Positions 54,883 to 64,000 of a stretch of DNA of 64,000 nt are shown one piece after another (positions within the stretch are counted from its first letter, which is position 1; each line of letters starts with the position of its first letter). The DNA comes from Micromonospora sp. H61 (lineage in GTDB: Bacteria; Actinomycetota; Actinomycetes; Mycobacteriales; Micromonosporaceae). The translations under genes and the position numbers were made by a program. The stretch covers positions 29,747 through 93,746 of the forward strand of contig NZ_JAGPXY010000023.1 of NCBI RefSeq assembly GCF_018070325.1, read 5' to 3'. The notes under the pieces were generated by a model, which was given only the letters and a program-made list of their open reading frames with translations, had not been told where the DNA came from and searched no databases.

Positions 54883-57683
54883 CACGCCTCCCCGACCCGT
54901 CGCCAGGTGACCGAGTCGGTGTCCAGCTCCGCGACCACCCGCTCGCTGCCGTCCGCGCCGATGCGCCAGAGTTGGGCACCGTGCGGCAGCCGTGCGCTGT
55001 CCACCTTGAACTCCGCCACCACGTCGCTGCTCTCACCCGGGGCGAAGCCGTTGCCCCGGAACGGCGGACGTTCGATGACCCAGCCCTCCATGGCCCGCAT
55101 CGCCGGCTCGTTCTGACCGCCGTACGGGATGCGGTAGAGGCTCGGCCGGTGCGCCGGCCAGCGCAGCACGTAGATCTCCTCGGCGTCCGGAGCGAACGGC
55201 GAACCGGGGTAGCTGAGGCCCAGCGCCTCGTGCAGCTGAGCCGGTGTGGTCAGGTGGGACAGCTCACCGGCCCGGTGCACGAACCCGGACACCCGGTCGT
55301 ACCCACGATCCAGGTAGTACGCGAGCTGGCTGGGGGCGATCGCCTTCTGCATGACCGTCGGCCGGGTCGGGTCGACCGCTGCGGGGGCGTACCGGGGACG
55401 GGCGGCGGGTTCGGCCACGGCCGGCGCTTCCACCTGGTCCACTTCCAGGTCGTCGCCGAGCCCCACCTCGGCGGCCCAGTTGGCCAACGCGACGATCTGC
55501 TCGCCGGGCAACTTGGCACCCACCGGCGTGCCCGGGTTGACGGCGAACGACCAGTCCTCGTCGGGCCAGCGCCGGATCAGTTGGGCGAACTTCACCCGGA
55601 CCGTGTCGACGTCCCCCTCGACATGGTCGGCGAGGCGCTCCGACGACGTGTAGACCACCACGTACGTCTCGCCGTCGAGCTGCCCGGTACGCCAGACGAA
55701 GCCGGGATCCCCAGGGCGGCTTCCCCGCACCGAGTCCGGTGCGGCCGGCAGTAGCACCCGGGCCAGCAGCAGGGTGGACAGGAACGTGTCGGTACTGCCC
55801 GAGCCGGCGGCGCTGAGCAGGTCCTCCTCGACCGTGTTGGCCGGCTCGAACTCGACCGGCGGCGGCTCGTCGGCCGGCGGGTGCGGAACCTCGTCCGCGA
55901 TCACGCTCGCGCCGCTGCCCTCGCCGCCGGCCTGGTCCGTACCGGCCGGGCCGGCCGACGAAACAGCAGTGTCGGCGCGGTCGTCACGCAGCGGGGCGTC
56001 GACGCGGCCGTCGAATCGCGGGTCGCCCAGCCCACCGCCGGGAGCGCCTGCCCCGGTCGGAATCACGGGGTGCGGGGCGGACGGGCTCGGGGCGGGCTGA
56101 CCAGGGCTGAACGGCGTGGGCCCGGATGGGCTGGAACCGAAGGACGAGGGACCGAACAGGCCCGGACCGGGGGGCGTCGAGCCGAACGCCGGCGGGGCGG
56201 CCTCGGCGGGGCTGGGCCGCCGGGGCGCGTCGACCGGCGCGCTGCTCTCGACCGGGTCGGTGAGATCGCGGGACTCGATGATGGTGCCCTCGATGACGAT
56301 GGGCGTGAAGCCGCGGCGCGGCGCGGGCTGCCCGGAGACCGGTTCCGCGACGGACACCGGCAGATCCTCCGCCGTGTCGAACCGGCCCGGCCGGGCCTGC
56401 GGAATCGCCTGCGTCTCGTCCGCCGATGGCCGCCCAGGCGCACAGGTCAGGGGAGGCTCACCGGTCATCCGGAACGCACGGGTGGGTTCCTCAGCCAGCG
56501 GGGTGTGCCGGCGCGGCGGCAGCGGCTGGGTGATCTCCTCGCCGGATGGCGGCGCGTCCATCCCGCGGGACGCGCCGAGACCGCCCTCCGGCCGTCGTAC
56601 CGGCTGGGTGGCTGCCGGGTCCGCCGCCATCGGAAAGGCCCGCGTCGTGGTCTCGTCGGCCGGCGCATCGGCCGGGCGGCGGCGAGGGAAGGGCTGGCTG
56701 CCTCGTCCGAACCGGGTCGGCGGGGCCGCCCGGTCACCGGGGCGCCCCCCGCTCGGGGCGGGATCGCGGGCCGGGCTGGGGTCGAAGAAGGAGCGCCGGG
56801 GCGCGGCCTGGGGGCCACCGTTGCCGTTAGCCGGAGCGGGGCCGTCGACGTCGCCCGGCCGGGTCGCTGCTGCCGGCCAGCCAGCGCCCGGCCCGGCCTG
56901 GTCGGTGGTGGGGCCGGCGGGCGCCAACGGGGTGACCCGGGACGGCCGGCCGGCACGGGGCAGCGCTCCGTTGCCCGGCGCGGGCCGGGGCGGCTCGGTC
57001 GGGTGCCGCTGACCGGCGGCGGGCAGGTCCTCCTCGCCAGGTCGGCGCGGCGGCTCAGCGGGGACGGGCGGCCGGGGCGCCGGACCCGGCACCGGCGGGG
57101 CACCCACCCGAGGGCCCGGGCTCCGCGCGGGCCTTCGGGGTGCGAGCGGAGCACTCTCGGGCCCGGACGGGGTCACCCCCGTCACGGGAGGCGATCCAGT
57201 GGCTGGCGCGGCGTCCCGCGGTGGCATGCCGGGCCGGGTGCGGGCCAACGTCTCGGCTCGCTCCAGGCGAGCGCGGGCACCCATGGCACGGCCGGGCAGT
57301 CGCACGTCGCCTCGGGACAGCTGGGACACGAACCAGGCCGGCAGGTAACCCTCGACCGGCAGACCCGGATTGACGGCGAGCCACCACTCGTGATTGGGCC
57401 AGCTGGCCGCGAGATCGGCGAAGGGGATGCGTCGGTTGCTGCCGGCGTGATCGCCGAGGCAGGCTCGCAGGGCGGCGGCGGAGGTGAAGGCCAGGACGTG
57501 GGTCCGGCCGCCGGTGGTCCAGGTGCCCCATCCGGCGGGTGGCTGGCCGGGCTGCGTCGGCGCGGAGACCGGCAGCAGCACATCGGTGCGGGACAGGAGC
57601 CGGAAGTAGAGCTCCTGGTCGTTGGCGCGCAGCGCGTCGCGCATCGCCACCTCGGCCTCCGTGGCCGGCTCCCATGCGGTCAC
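54882..57683 (-). CDS. Large SseB-domain protein with proline-rich linker
   Basis: A 933-aa protein. Residues 20-130 form an SseB-type N-terminal domain (YFRLLSRTDVLLPV then WPNHEWWLAVNPG), about 450 residues are Pro/Gly/Ala/Arg rich, residues 610-720 form a second SseB-type domain (WPDEDWSFAVNPGTPVG), and the last 180 residues form another folded region (QLAYYLDRGYDRV then YVLRWPAHRPSLYRIPYGGQ). SseB domains occur in type VII and type III secretion contexts. The GTG at 57683 is chosen because GGGGAGG lies five bases ahead. It faces mycP divergently, so a role in the ESX locus is likely. Confidence 0.7.
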   Translation of the reverse strand: MTAWEPATEAEVAMRDALRANDQELYFRLLSRTDVLLPVSAPTQPGQPPAGWGTWTTGGRTHVLAFTSAAALRACLGDHAGSNRRIPFADLAASWPNHEWWLAVNPGLPVEGYLPAWFVSQLSRGDVRLPGRAMGARARLERAETLARTRPGMPPRDAAPATGSPPVTGVTPSGPESAPLAPRRPARSPGPRVGAPPVPGPAPRPPVPAEPPRRPGEEDLPAAGQRHPTEPPRPAPGNGALPRAGRPSRVTPLAPAGPTTDQAGPGAGWPAAATRPGDVDGPAPANGNGGPQAAPRRSFFDPSPARDPAPSGGRPGDRAAPPTRFGRGSQPFPRRRPADAPADETTTRAFPMAADPAATQPVRRPEGGLGASRGMDAPPSGEEITQPLPPRRHTPLAEEPTRAFRMTGEPPLTCAPGRPSADETQAIPQARPGRFDTAEDLPVSVAEPVSGQPAPRRGFTPIVIEGTIIESRDLTDPVESSAPVDAPRRPSPAEAAPPAFGSTPPGPGLFGPSSFGSSPSGPTPFSPGQPAPSPSAPHPVIPTGAGAPGGGLGDPRFDGRVDAPLRDDRADTAVSSAGPAGTDQAGGEGSGASVIADEVPHPPADEPPPVEFEPANTVEEDLLSAAGSGSTDTFLSTLLLARVLLPAAPDSVRGSRPGDPGFVWRTGQLDGETYVVVYTSSERLADHVEGDVDTVRVKFAQLIRRWPDEDWSFAVNPGTPVGAKLPGEQIVALANWAAEVGLGDDLEVDQVEAPAVAEPAARPRYAPAAVDPTRPTVMQKAIAPSQLAYYLDRGYDRVSGFVHRAGELSHLTTPAQLHEALGLSYPGSPFAPDAEEIYVLRWPAHRPSLYRIPYGGQNEPAMRAMEGWVIERPPFRGNGFAPGESSDVVAEFKVDSARLPHGAQLWRIGADGSERVVAELDTDSVTWRRVGEA

Positions 57684-57835
57684 GGCCACCTCCCCTTCCG
57701 AGAACAGGCCACAGGTATCGCGTACAACCTACAAGGTGGTACCAAGATCACAATGGCTGGCCGGCGGCGGCCTGCCAGGGCCCGGAGGAGGAGATAACAT
57801 CCCGTTCCGGAGCCGACGCGATACGGAGGGTGTCG

Positions 57836-59059
57836 ATGTCCCAATCGATCACGCGCCCGGTCCTCGCAGGTCTGGCCGCCAGCCTGTTGACCGTACCGGC
57901 CCTTCCGACCGTCGCCGCCACCGCCGGGCTCCGGGCGGCGCCGGCGTGCGCGACAGCACTCGCCCCCGTCCGGCCGGTCGCGGCCAGGCCCTGGCCACAG
58001 CAACGGTACGACCCGGCGCGGCTCGCGCCGCTGGCCACCGGCGCCGGGGTGACCGTCGCGGTGGTCGACTCCGGGGTGGACCGGGTGCACCCGCAGCTGG
58101 CTGGACGGGTGCTGGCCGGCGTCGACCTGCTCGACCCCGGCGGGGACGGCGGTCGGGACTGCGCCGGGCACGGCACCGGTGTGGCGAGCATCATCGCCGC
58201 GGCACCCCGCTCGGACGTCGCCTTCCGCGGTCTGGCACCGGGTGCCCGAATCCTGCCGGTGCGGGTGAGTGAGCAGCAGGTTGTGCAGGGACGGGAGTCG
58301 GGGCGCACGGTCAGCGCCGACGAGTTCGCCCGGGCCATCCGGTGGGCCGTAGATCATGACGCCGACGTGGTGAACCTGTCCGTGGTGCTGTACGCGGACG
58401 ACCCGGAGGTCCGTTCGGCAGTGCGGTACGCGGTCGACCGGGACGTGGTGCTGGTGGCCGCCGCCGGCAATCTGCACGACAGCGGGAACCCCCGACCGTT
58501 CCCCGCCGGCTACGACGGGGTGCTCGGCGTGGGCGCGATCGGGGCGGACGGCGGGCGGGCGGCGTTCTCGCAGACCGGCCCGTACGTCGACCTGGTGGCC
58601 CCGGGCAGCGAGGTGCTGACCGCCGCGCCCGGTGCCGGCCACCATCGGGTCGAAGGCACCAGTTACGCGGCGCCCTTCGTGGCCGCCACCGCCGCGTTGC
58701 TGCGGCAGTACCGGCCGGAGCTGACCGCCGCCCAGGTGGCGGAGCGGATCATCGCCACCGCCGACCCAGCTCCGGGCGCGGGCCGGGGCGGCGGATACGG
58801 CGCCGGGGTGTTGAACCCCTACCGGGCGGTCACCGAGACCAGCGGCGGCCGTGCGGCCGGCGCGCGGCCGGTCGCCGCCCTCGCCGACGACCGGGCCGAC
58901 CCGGCGCAGCTCGCCCGCCAGGCCCGCCGGGCCGCCGCACGGGACCGAGCCCTGCTGGTCGGGGCGGTGGCCGGCATCACGGCGGTCACAGTGGCGCTGC
59001 TCGCCCTGGTGGTGCCCCGTGGTACCCGTCGACGCTGGCGCCCGGCCGGCCCGGCCTGA
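57836..59059 (+). CDS. mycP: Type VII secretion mycosin (subtilase)
   Basis: A 407-aa S8 serine protease. A signal peptide (residues 1-30) is followed by the catalytic Asp in VAVVDSGVD, His in GHGTGVAS and Ser in EGTSYAAPF; a C-terminal membrane helix (VGAVAGITAVTVALLALVV) and basic tail anchor it outside the membrane. This is the mycosin layout of ESX systems. ATG 57836 follows ACGGAGGG. The stop lies inside a 21-bp tandem repeat. Confidence 0.88.
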   Translation: MSQSITRPVLAGLAASLLTVPALPTVAATAGLRAAPACATALAPVRPVAARPWPQQRYDPARLAPLATGAGVTVAVVDSGVDRVHPQLAGRVLAGVDLLDPGGDGGRDCAGHGTGVASIIAAAPRSDVAFRGLAPGARILPVRVSEQQVVQGRESGRTVSADEFARAIRWAVDHDADVVNLSVVLYADDPEVRSAVRYAVDRDVVLVAAAGNLHDSGNPRPFPAGYDGVLGVGAIGADGGRAAFSQTGPYVDLVAPGSEVLTAAPGAGHHRVEGTSYAAPFVAATAALLRQYRPELTAAQVAERIIATADPAPGAGRGGGYGAGVLNPYRAVTETSGGRAAGARPVAALADDRADPAQLARQARRAAARDRALLVGAVAGITAVTVALLALVVPRGTRRRWRPAGPA

Positions 59060-59114
59060 GCCCGCCCGCGCACGGCCTGAGCCCGCCCGCGCACGGCCTG
59101 AGCCCGCCGGCGTG
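59052..59114. repeat. 21-bp tandem repeat, three copies
   Basis: 59052-59072 and 59073-59093 are identical, and 59094-59114 is an imperfect third copy. The first copy contains the mycP stop codon. Confidence 0.75.
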
Positions 59115-59186
59115 CGGCCCTGACCGCCGACCGGTTGCGGGCGGGGCGCTGGCCCGGACACGGTCAGCGCTCCCGGCCCACATCGC

Positions 59187-59480
59187 TCACTGGAACAGCC
59201 CGGTGTTCTTCTTTTCGGTGTCCAGGTAGTCGGTGGCGGAGTCGTTCACCGCCAACCTGATGTCACGCAGCATGGCCTGCAGGTCCTGCGAGGCCGAGCG
59301 CCACTTCGCCTGCCGCTGCTCGTATGCCTGTCGCGCCTCGCCCGTCCAGCTCGCCACCAGTGGGGCGGCGTCGCGTTCGAGTTGGCCGAGTTGCGCGTCG
59401 AGGGTGTTCAACGCCTTCTGAATGTCAGCGCCGGCCTGCTGCAGCGCGGCGAAGTTGACGACCAGCACACCATGGTCCAT
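59187..59480 (-). CDS. WXG100-family ESX substrate
   Basis: A 97-aa helical hairpin protein with the central WxG (SWTGEARQAYEQRQAKW). Secreted by the type VII system as a dimer with its neighbour. ATG 59480 follows GGGAGGG. Gene order esx pair divergent from eccE and convergent with mycP is typical of actinomycete ESX loci. Confidence 0.82.
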   Translation of the reverse strand: MDHGVLVVNFAALQQAGADIQKALNTLDAQLGQLERDAAPLVASWTGEARQAYEQRQAKWRSASQDLQAMLRDIRLAVNDSATDYLDTEKKNTGLFQ

Positions 59481-59502
59481 CGGATTCCCTCCCCAAGCGG
59501 GA

Positions 59503-59823
59503 TCAGAGCGGCAACTGGATGCCGCCGCGGTTGGTGCCGGCCACCCGGCTGGACACCTCGTCGTCGGACACGTCGTACTGCCGACCGGCGGTGCGGATCG
59601 CACCGGCGGTCTCGCGCAGCGCGCGGTGCAGCGCCGCCTGGTCCTGTGACCACTGCTGCTTGACCTGCTCGAACGACCGGCCACCAGCGCCACGCCAGGC
59701 CTGCTGCAACACCTCCAGCTCGGCCAGCAGGCCGGTCAGCATGGACTGCAACGACTGGTCCACCTGCTCGAACTTCGCGGCAGTCTGCTGCATCACCGCT
59801 GCTTCTGCCTTGGTTTGGGACAT
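59503..59823 (-). CDS. WXG100-family ESX substrate, partner
   Basis: A 106-aa helical protein with the central AWRGAGGRSFEQVKQQW (WxG). It forms a pair with the gene 22 bp downstream. ATG 59823 after a weak GAGG. The C-terminal tail is longer and flexible (VAGTNRGGIQLPL), as in partners that carry the export signal. Confidence 0.82.
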   Translation of the reverse strand: MSQTKAEAAVMQQTAAKFEQVDQSLQSMLTGLLAELEVLQQAWRGAGGRSFEQVKQQWSQDQAALHRALRETAGAIRTAGRQYDVSDDEVSSRVAGTNRGGIQLPL

Positions 59824-60113
59824 CCGGACGTCACCTCGTCTCTCGGATCGCACCTGGCCGTCGACGCGCCCACCCTGGGGCGACGCGTCGTCGCTTGGCC
59901 CGGTCGTCGAGCACTGAGACACGGGTCAGCGAAGGACTTCGTGGCTGACGGTAGCGACCTCGTAGCGGTTCTGCTACCCCACCGGCTTCCCCTGTGGACA
60001 ACCGAGGAGCCCATCGGTCGCTTACGATGTGCCGCAGCCACGTCGCGGCGTGTGACGGACCGCCGGAGGGCGGCCGGCCGCCCGACCCGGTCCCCAATGG
60101 TCGAGGAGGCACG

Positions 60114-62075
60114 GTGCCGGCGATCACCACCGGAGGGCCGCACCCGCCGACCCCGGTCGGGCCCGAGGCAGGCGCCTCCGCACGGGTGGGCGGGCCGGGT
60201 CGACCCACCGACCGGGGCCCGGGACCGGTCGATCAGCGCATCCCCCGTCGCCGGTCGCCGGTGGCCCACTGGGTCGCACTCGGCCGTCGGGCGGCTGCCG
60301 GAGCGCGAGCCGGCCAACTGGTCACCGCACAGGTCGCGGCGGCGCTGGTGCTCGTCACCCTCGGCCGACCCGCACCGGTCGTCGCGGCGGCCGTACTGGT
60401 GGCCGTGCTGCTGGTGGCCGCCGCCTGGGTGCCGGTGCGGGGGCGGTGGCTGTTCGAGTGGCTGGGCACCGCCATCGGGCACCTCACCCGCCGGCGGGCG
60501 TTGAGCGGGCCGGCCGACCCGGCCGAACTGCTCGACCTGGTCGCCCCGGGCACCGTCGTCCGCTCGACCGAGTTGACCGGCGGGCCGGCGGCCGTCCTGG
60601 AGGACACCACCGGCATGGTCGCGCTCCTGGAGCTCGGTGACCCCGGCGACCTGCTGGGCGACGTGTCCCAGGCGATTCCCGCCCCGGCCGCGTTGCTCCC
60701 CCCGACCGGGCCGGACCAGCCCCCGCTGCTGGTCCAACTGCTGCTCGCCGGTGCGCCGGCGCCGGTGCCGAGCGCCGGTGGCACTGTCGGCACGTCGTAC
60801 CGGCAGCTCACCGACGGGCGGCTCCCCGGGCGCGAGCGGGCGGTGGTGGCGGTCCGGGTGCTGCGGGTGAACGGTTGGTCCGAGGAGGACCTGCGCCGGG
60901 TGCTCGCCGGCACGGTCCGCCGGATCGTCCGCCGGCTCGGGCCGTTGGCCGCGAGGCCGCTCGGGGTGCCGGCGGCGCTGCGTGTCCTGGGCGAGTTGGC
61001 CCACCACGACGGCGAACCGGTCCGGGAGTCCTGGCCGGCGATCCGGTCCGGCACTCTCGTCCAGGCCACCTTCCGTCTGCTCCACTGGCCCGACGCGGGT
61101 GCTGCGGCTGGACGCCGGCTGGTGCCCCGCCTGCTCGCACTGCCGGCGACGGCCACGACGGTGTCGATCTGCTCAGGCCCGTCGCCGACGATGTCGACGT
61201 CGTCGGGTCCGCCGGCGGCCGGCGGAGTGCCGACCGAGCTGACCGTACGCCTGGCCGCCGCGACGGCGACCGAGTTGGCGGCGGCCACCGAGGCGCTGAC
61301 CCGCCTGGTGACCGACCTGGGCGGAAAACTACGCCGACTGGACGGCGCCCACCTGAGCGGGCTCGCCGCCACGCTGCCGTTGGCGCTGACGGCACCCGGG
61401 GCGCAGCCCCGCCCACCGACGCCCGGAGCGCGACCCGGCTCGGCGGTCGACGACTGGGAGCTGTCCCTGGGCGACGCGGGAATGATGGTCGGCACCAACC
61501 GGCACGGGCGAGCCGTCACAGTGCGACTGTTCCGGCCGGAGAGCACCCGTGTGCTGCTGGTCGGCGGGGTGCGGGCAGCCCAGCTGGTGGCCCTGCGCGC
61601 CCTGGCACTCGGCGCCCTGGTGGTGGTGCAGACCGCCCGGCCACGCGCCTGGGAACCGTTCATCCGAGGGGTTGGCGCGCCGGGCGGCACGATCCCGTTG
61701 CTCCCTCCCGGTCGGGCGGTCGCCGACGGGGTGGGCACCGCGCTGCGTCCGTTGCTGCTGATCGTCGACGCCGGGCCGGTGGCGGCCGAGGCCGCGCCGG
61801 GCCCGCCGTGGCGGGCCACCCTTGTGGTACGCGACGAGCTGACCCCGGCCGATGTGGACGCGTTGAGCCGCGCCGACCTGGCGTTGCTCCAGCCACTGAC
61901 CTCCGCCGAGGCCACCCTGGCCGGAGCCGCGCTGGGGCTGGGCGGCTCGGCCGAGTGGCTGACCCGGATCCGGGAGGACATGGTGGCCGTGGTCAACCGT
62001 CGGGCGCTGCGCTGGGCACTGCTCTCCCCCACTCCGATCGAGGCACAACTGATCGGCCCGCCGACGCGCGCCTGA
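60114..62075 (+). CDS. eccE: Type VII secretion protein EccE
   Basis: A 653-aa protein. After a Pro-rich lead, two membrane helices (residues about 70-105) are followed by GRWLFEWLGTAIGHLTRRR, the pattern expected after the helices of EccE, and then a large cytoplasmic domain of beta/alpha type. GTG 60114 follows GAGGAGG at five bases. EccE stabilises the ESX membrane complex; EccB, EccC and EccD are not in this window. Confidence 0.72.
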   Translation: MPAITTGGPHPPTPVGPEAGASARVGGPGRPTDRGPGPVDQRIPRRRSPVAHWVALGRRAAAGARAGQLVTAQVAAALVLVTLGRPAPVVAAAVLVAVLLVAAAWVPVRGRWLFEWLGTAIGHLTRRRALSGPADPAELLDLVAPGTVVRSTELTGGPAAVLEDTTGMVALLELGDPGDLLGDVSQAIPAPAALLPPTGPDQPPLLVQLLLAGAPAPVPSAGGTVGTSYRQLTDGRLPGRERAVVAVRVLRVNGWSEEDLRRVLAGTVRRIVRRLGPLAARPLGVPAALRVLGELAHHDGEPVRESWPAIRSGTLVQATFRLLHWPDAGAAAGRRLVPRLLALPATATTVSICSGPSPTMSTSSGPPAAGGVPTELTVRLAAATATELAAATEALTRLVTDLGGKLRRLDGAHLSGLAATLPLALTAPGAQPRPPTPGARPGSAVDDWELSLGDAGMMVGTNRHGRAVTVRLFRPESTRVLLVGGVRAAQLVALRALALGALVVVQTARPRAWEPFIRGVGAPGGTIPLLPPGRAVADGVGTALRPLLLIVDAGPVAAEAAPGPPWRATLVVRDELTPADVDALSRADLALLQPLTSAEATLAGAALGLGGSAEWLTRIREDMVAVVNRRALRWALLSPTPIEAQLIGPPTRA

Positions 62076-62137
62076 TTCCACCGGGACGGCCAGCCGGCGG
62101 GTTACGTCGGTGCGGTGTCCGTGGCACGATCCCCGCC

Positions 62138-62524
62138 ATGGGTTTTCTGAAAGGTCTGCTGATTCGGCTGGCCAGCACAGCTCTGGCTTTCTGGCTGGCC
62201 ACGCTCCTCATCCCGGGCATCTCCCTGGATTCGAACTCGGCCACCGAGACGGTGACCACGCTGCTCCTGGTGGCGGTGATCTTCGGCGTGGTCAACGCGG
62301 TTCTCCAGCCGATCATCAAGACCGTCGGTTGTGGCTTCTACCTCCTGACCCTGGGTCTCATCGCCCTGGTGGTGAACGGGTTGCTCTTCCTGCTCACCAG
62401 CTGGATCGCCGACCAGGCCGGGCTGCCGTTCTCGGTGGACGGTTTCTGGCCGGCAGCAGTGCTCGGCGCTCTCTTCGTGAGCATCGTGACCTGGATCCTC
62501 GGCGCCGTCCTCGACCGGGACTGA
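62138..62524 (+). CDS. Phage holin family (PF04020-like) membrane protein
   Basis: A 128-aa protein with four membrane helices and the family pattern NAVLQPIIK between the second and third. Conserved actinomycete membrane protein of unknown role; the holin name is by similarity only. ATG 62138; no clear ribosome site. Confidence 0.78.
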   Translation: MGFLKGLLIRLASTALAFWLATLLIPGISLDSNSATETVTTLLLVAVIFGVVNAVLQPIIKTVGCGFYLLTLGLIALVVNGLLFLLTSWIADQAGLPFSVDGFWPAAVLGALFVSIVTWILGAVLDRD

Positions 62525-62640
62525 CCGCCGACCAGCCAGCACCGCCCCGGTCCGTCCGGGGCTCCGACCTCGGCCGGGGCCCCGGCGGGCCGTTGACCAG
62601 AGTTCGGGAATGTGGCGGCCGGACCGCCCACCTCGGCGGT

Positions 62641-62646
62641 TAGCGT
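62641..62646 (+). promoter_or_regulatory. Candidate -10 box for leaderless GNAT message
   Basis: TAGCGT ends six bases before ATG 62653, with no ribosome site between. Confidence 0.35.
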
Positions 62647-62652
62647 CGCGGC

Positions 62653-63150
62653 ATGTTCTCGCTGACCTATTCCGACGGCCACCTGCTCAGTACCGATCCG
62701 GCGCGGATCGACCTGGACCTGGTGCACCACTGGTTGTCCACCGACGCGTACTGGGCGCTCGGACGGGACCGGGAGACCACCGAGCGGTCGTTCGCCGGCT
62801 CGCTGCCGTTCGGCATCTACCGGCCGGAGGACGGCCGCCAGGTCGCGGTGGCCCGGGTCGTCACTGACGGTGCCACCTTCGCCTGGCTCTGCGACGTGTA
62901 CGTCGACCGGGCCGCCCGGGGTCGAGGGCTGGGCGGGTGGCTGGCCGGCGCGGTCCGCGACCACCTGGACGAGCTGGGCGTACGCCGGATCCTGCTCTGC
63001 ACCAACGACGCCCACCAGGTGTACGCGGGGGTGGGCTTCACCCCGCTGGACGCGCCGCAACGGTGGATGCAGCTGGACCGTCGAGCCCCGGTGACCCCGA
63101 TCACCGGAAAGGAACAAAGCAGCACTACGCCCCTTACGGTGGAGGCGTGA
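62653..63150 (+). CDS. GNAT-family N-acetyltransferase
   Basis: A 165-aa acetyltransferase with the acetyl-CoA motif A (LCDVYVDRAARGRGLGGWLAGAV; R-x-x-G-x-G/A seen as RGRGLG) and motif B (VRRILLCTNDAHQVYAGVGF). Substrate unknown. The stop overlaps the next gene's start (GTGA). Confidence 0.82.
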   Translation: MFSLTYSDGHLLSTDPARIDLDLVHHWLSTDAYWALGRDRETTERSFAGSLPFGIYRPEDGRQVAVARVVTDGATFAWLCDVYVDRAARGRGLGGWLAGAVRDHLDELGVRRILLCTNDAHQVYAGVGFTPLDAPQRWMQLDRRAPVTPITGKEQSSTTPLTVEA

Positions 63151-64000
63151 CGCCACTCCGTCTGGGATACCTCTACGGCCTCGGCGCGTACCTGCTCTGG
63201 GGTTTCTTTCCGCTCTACCTGAAGCTGCTGCGACCCGCCGGCCCGCTGGAGATCCTGTCCCACCGGATCGTCTGGTCGGTGGTCTTCGTGGCGCTGCTAC
63301 TGGCGGCGCTGCGCAACGTCGGCTTCCTGCGGTCGCTGCTGCGCCGCCCCTGGGCGGTGGCGGGGATCGTCGCCGCCGCCGCGTTGATCGCTGTGAACTG
63401 GGGCGCCTACATCTACGGGGTCAACTCCGACCGGGTGGTGGAGACGGCGCTCGGCTACTTCATCAACCCGCTGGTAGTGGTGCTGCTCGGGGTGACGGTG
63501 CTGCGGGAGCGGCTGCGCCCGGCGCAGTGGGTGGCGCTGGGGATCGGCGCGTCGGCGGTCGCGGTGCTCACCGTGGACTACGGCCGGCTGCCCTGGTTGG
63601 CGTTGACCCTGGCGTTCAGCTTCGCCGGCTACGGCCTGGTGAAGAAGCGGCTCGGGCTGCCGGCGGCGGAGGGGCTCTTCGTCGAGTCGGCGGTGCTGGC
63701 GTTGCCGGCGCTGGGCTACCTGGGCTGGCTGACGGCGAGGGCCGACCTGACCTTCGGGCACGTCTCGGCCGGGCACACAGCGCTGCTGGTGCTGGCCGGC
63801 GCGGCCACGGCGGTTCCCCTGCTGCTGTTCGCCGGGGCGGCCAACCGACTGCCCCTGAGCAGCCTCGGCATGATCCAGTACCTGGCGCCGATCCTTCAGC
63901 TCGGCTGCGGGGTGCTGATCTTCCACGAGCCGATGCCGCCGGCCCGGCTGGCCGGCGTCGCGCTGGTCTGGCTGGCCCTGATCGTCTTCACCGCCGACGC
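63147..64000 (+). CDS. rarD: EamA-family transporter RarD, partial at window end
   Basis: At least 284 residues of a ten-helix DMT transporter of the RarD type (the start GYLYGLGAYLLWGFFPLYLK and the segment LEILSHRIVWSV are typical; E. coli RarD is chloramphenicol-sensitive). GTG 63147 overlaps the GNAT stop, with GGTGGAGG just before. The C-terminal end lies beyond the window. Confidence 0.85.
   Translation, partial: MTPLRLGYLYGLGAYLLWGFFPLYLKLLRPAGPLEILSHRIVWSVVFVALLLAALRNVGFLRSLLRRPWAVAGIVAAAALIAVNWGAYIYGVNSDRVVETALGYFINPLVVVLLGVTVLRERLRPAQWVALGIGASAVAVLTVDYGRLPWLALTLAFSFAGYGLVKKRLGLPAAEGLFVESAVLALPALGYLGWLTARADLTFGHVSAGHTALLVLAGAATAVPLLLFAGAANRLPLSSLGMIQYLAPILQLGCGVLIFHEPMPPARLAGVALVWLALIVFTAD

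Overview
The window is high-G+C DNA (45 of 60 bases G/C where I counted, 46201-46260) with GTG starts, ATGA/GTGA gene overlaps and the conserved actinobacterial block bldG / DECH-box helicase / tad pilus genes / ssd / acsA plus type VII secretion genes. This points to a Micromonospora-like actinomycete chromosome. Family and species assignments below come from memory of protein families; no search was run.

Layout. 1-7.5 kb: a lipoprotein fragment, the proton-pumping pyrophosphatase hppA, the bldG anti-anti-sigma factor with its RsbW-like partner, an SftH/MrfA-type helicase, a small conserved ORF and a LURP-one-like protein. 7.9-13.3 kb (minus): a complete Flp/Tad-type cluster (ssd, tadA, tadB, tadC, flp-like, tadE, tadG-like), with tadA carrying an apparent frameshift. 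13.5-16.4 kb: an ECF sigma factor with a membrane partner, and a class-C-type serine hydrolase.

16.7-19.8 kb: a low-G+C three-gene operon (HIT hydrolase, putative alpha/alpha-toroid membrane protein, ThiL/PurM-like protein) of unknown role. 20.2-20.8 kb: a decayed xis-int pair. 21.3-32.4 kb: a divergent nine-gene module: minus-strand sigma-like factor, MORC/Hsp90-like GHKL ATPase, PLD-SF2 helicase fusion, an 87-aa protein, a DndD-like SMC ATPase and a 124-aa protein; plus-strand two ParB-like proteins and a DNA methyltransferase. It looks like a defence or restriction-type system that I cannot match to a named one. 33.1-43.5 kb: the backbone of an actinomycete integrative and conjugative element (AICE): regulators, FtsK-type translocase, Spd-like proteins, RepSA-type initiator, excisionase and a tyrosine integrase with a frameshifted N-terminus.

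43.8-64 kb: chromosomal core again: HAD phosphatase, a degenerate Fic-like protein, acetyl-CoA synthetase, two tandem M6 (immune inhibitor A) proteases, an alpha/beta hydrolase lacking its nucleophile, an SseB-domain protein, and a partial ESX (type VII) locus with mycosin, two WXG100 proteins and EccE, then a holin-like protein, a GNAT enzyme and RarD.

In related genomes, as I recall, ssd and the HAD phosphatase are divergent neighbours. Here about 30 kb separates them, which suggests layered insertion at this point. A 25-bp exact repeat at the ends of the decayed and the current integrase (20851-20875 and 43473-43497) fits tandem integration and would make the nine-gene module AICE cargo. 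Several genes look frameshifted (tadA, a small gene at 33.3 kb, the DUF2637 gene, integrase), so either the island is decaying or the assembly has indel errors.
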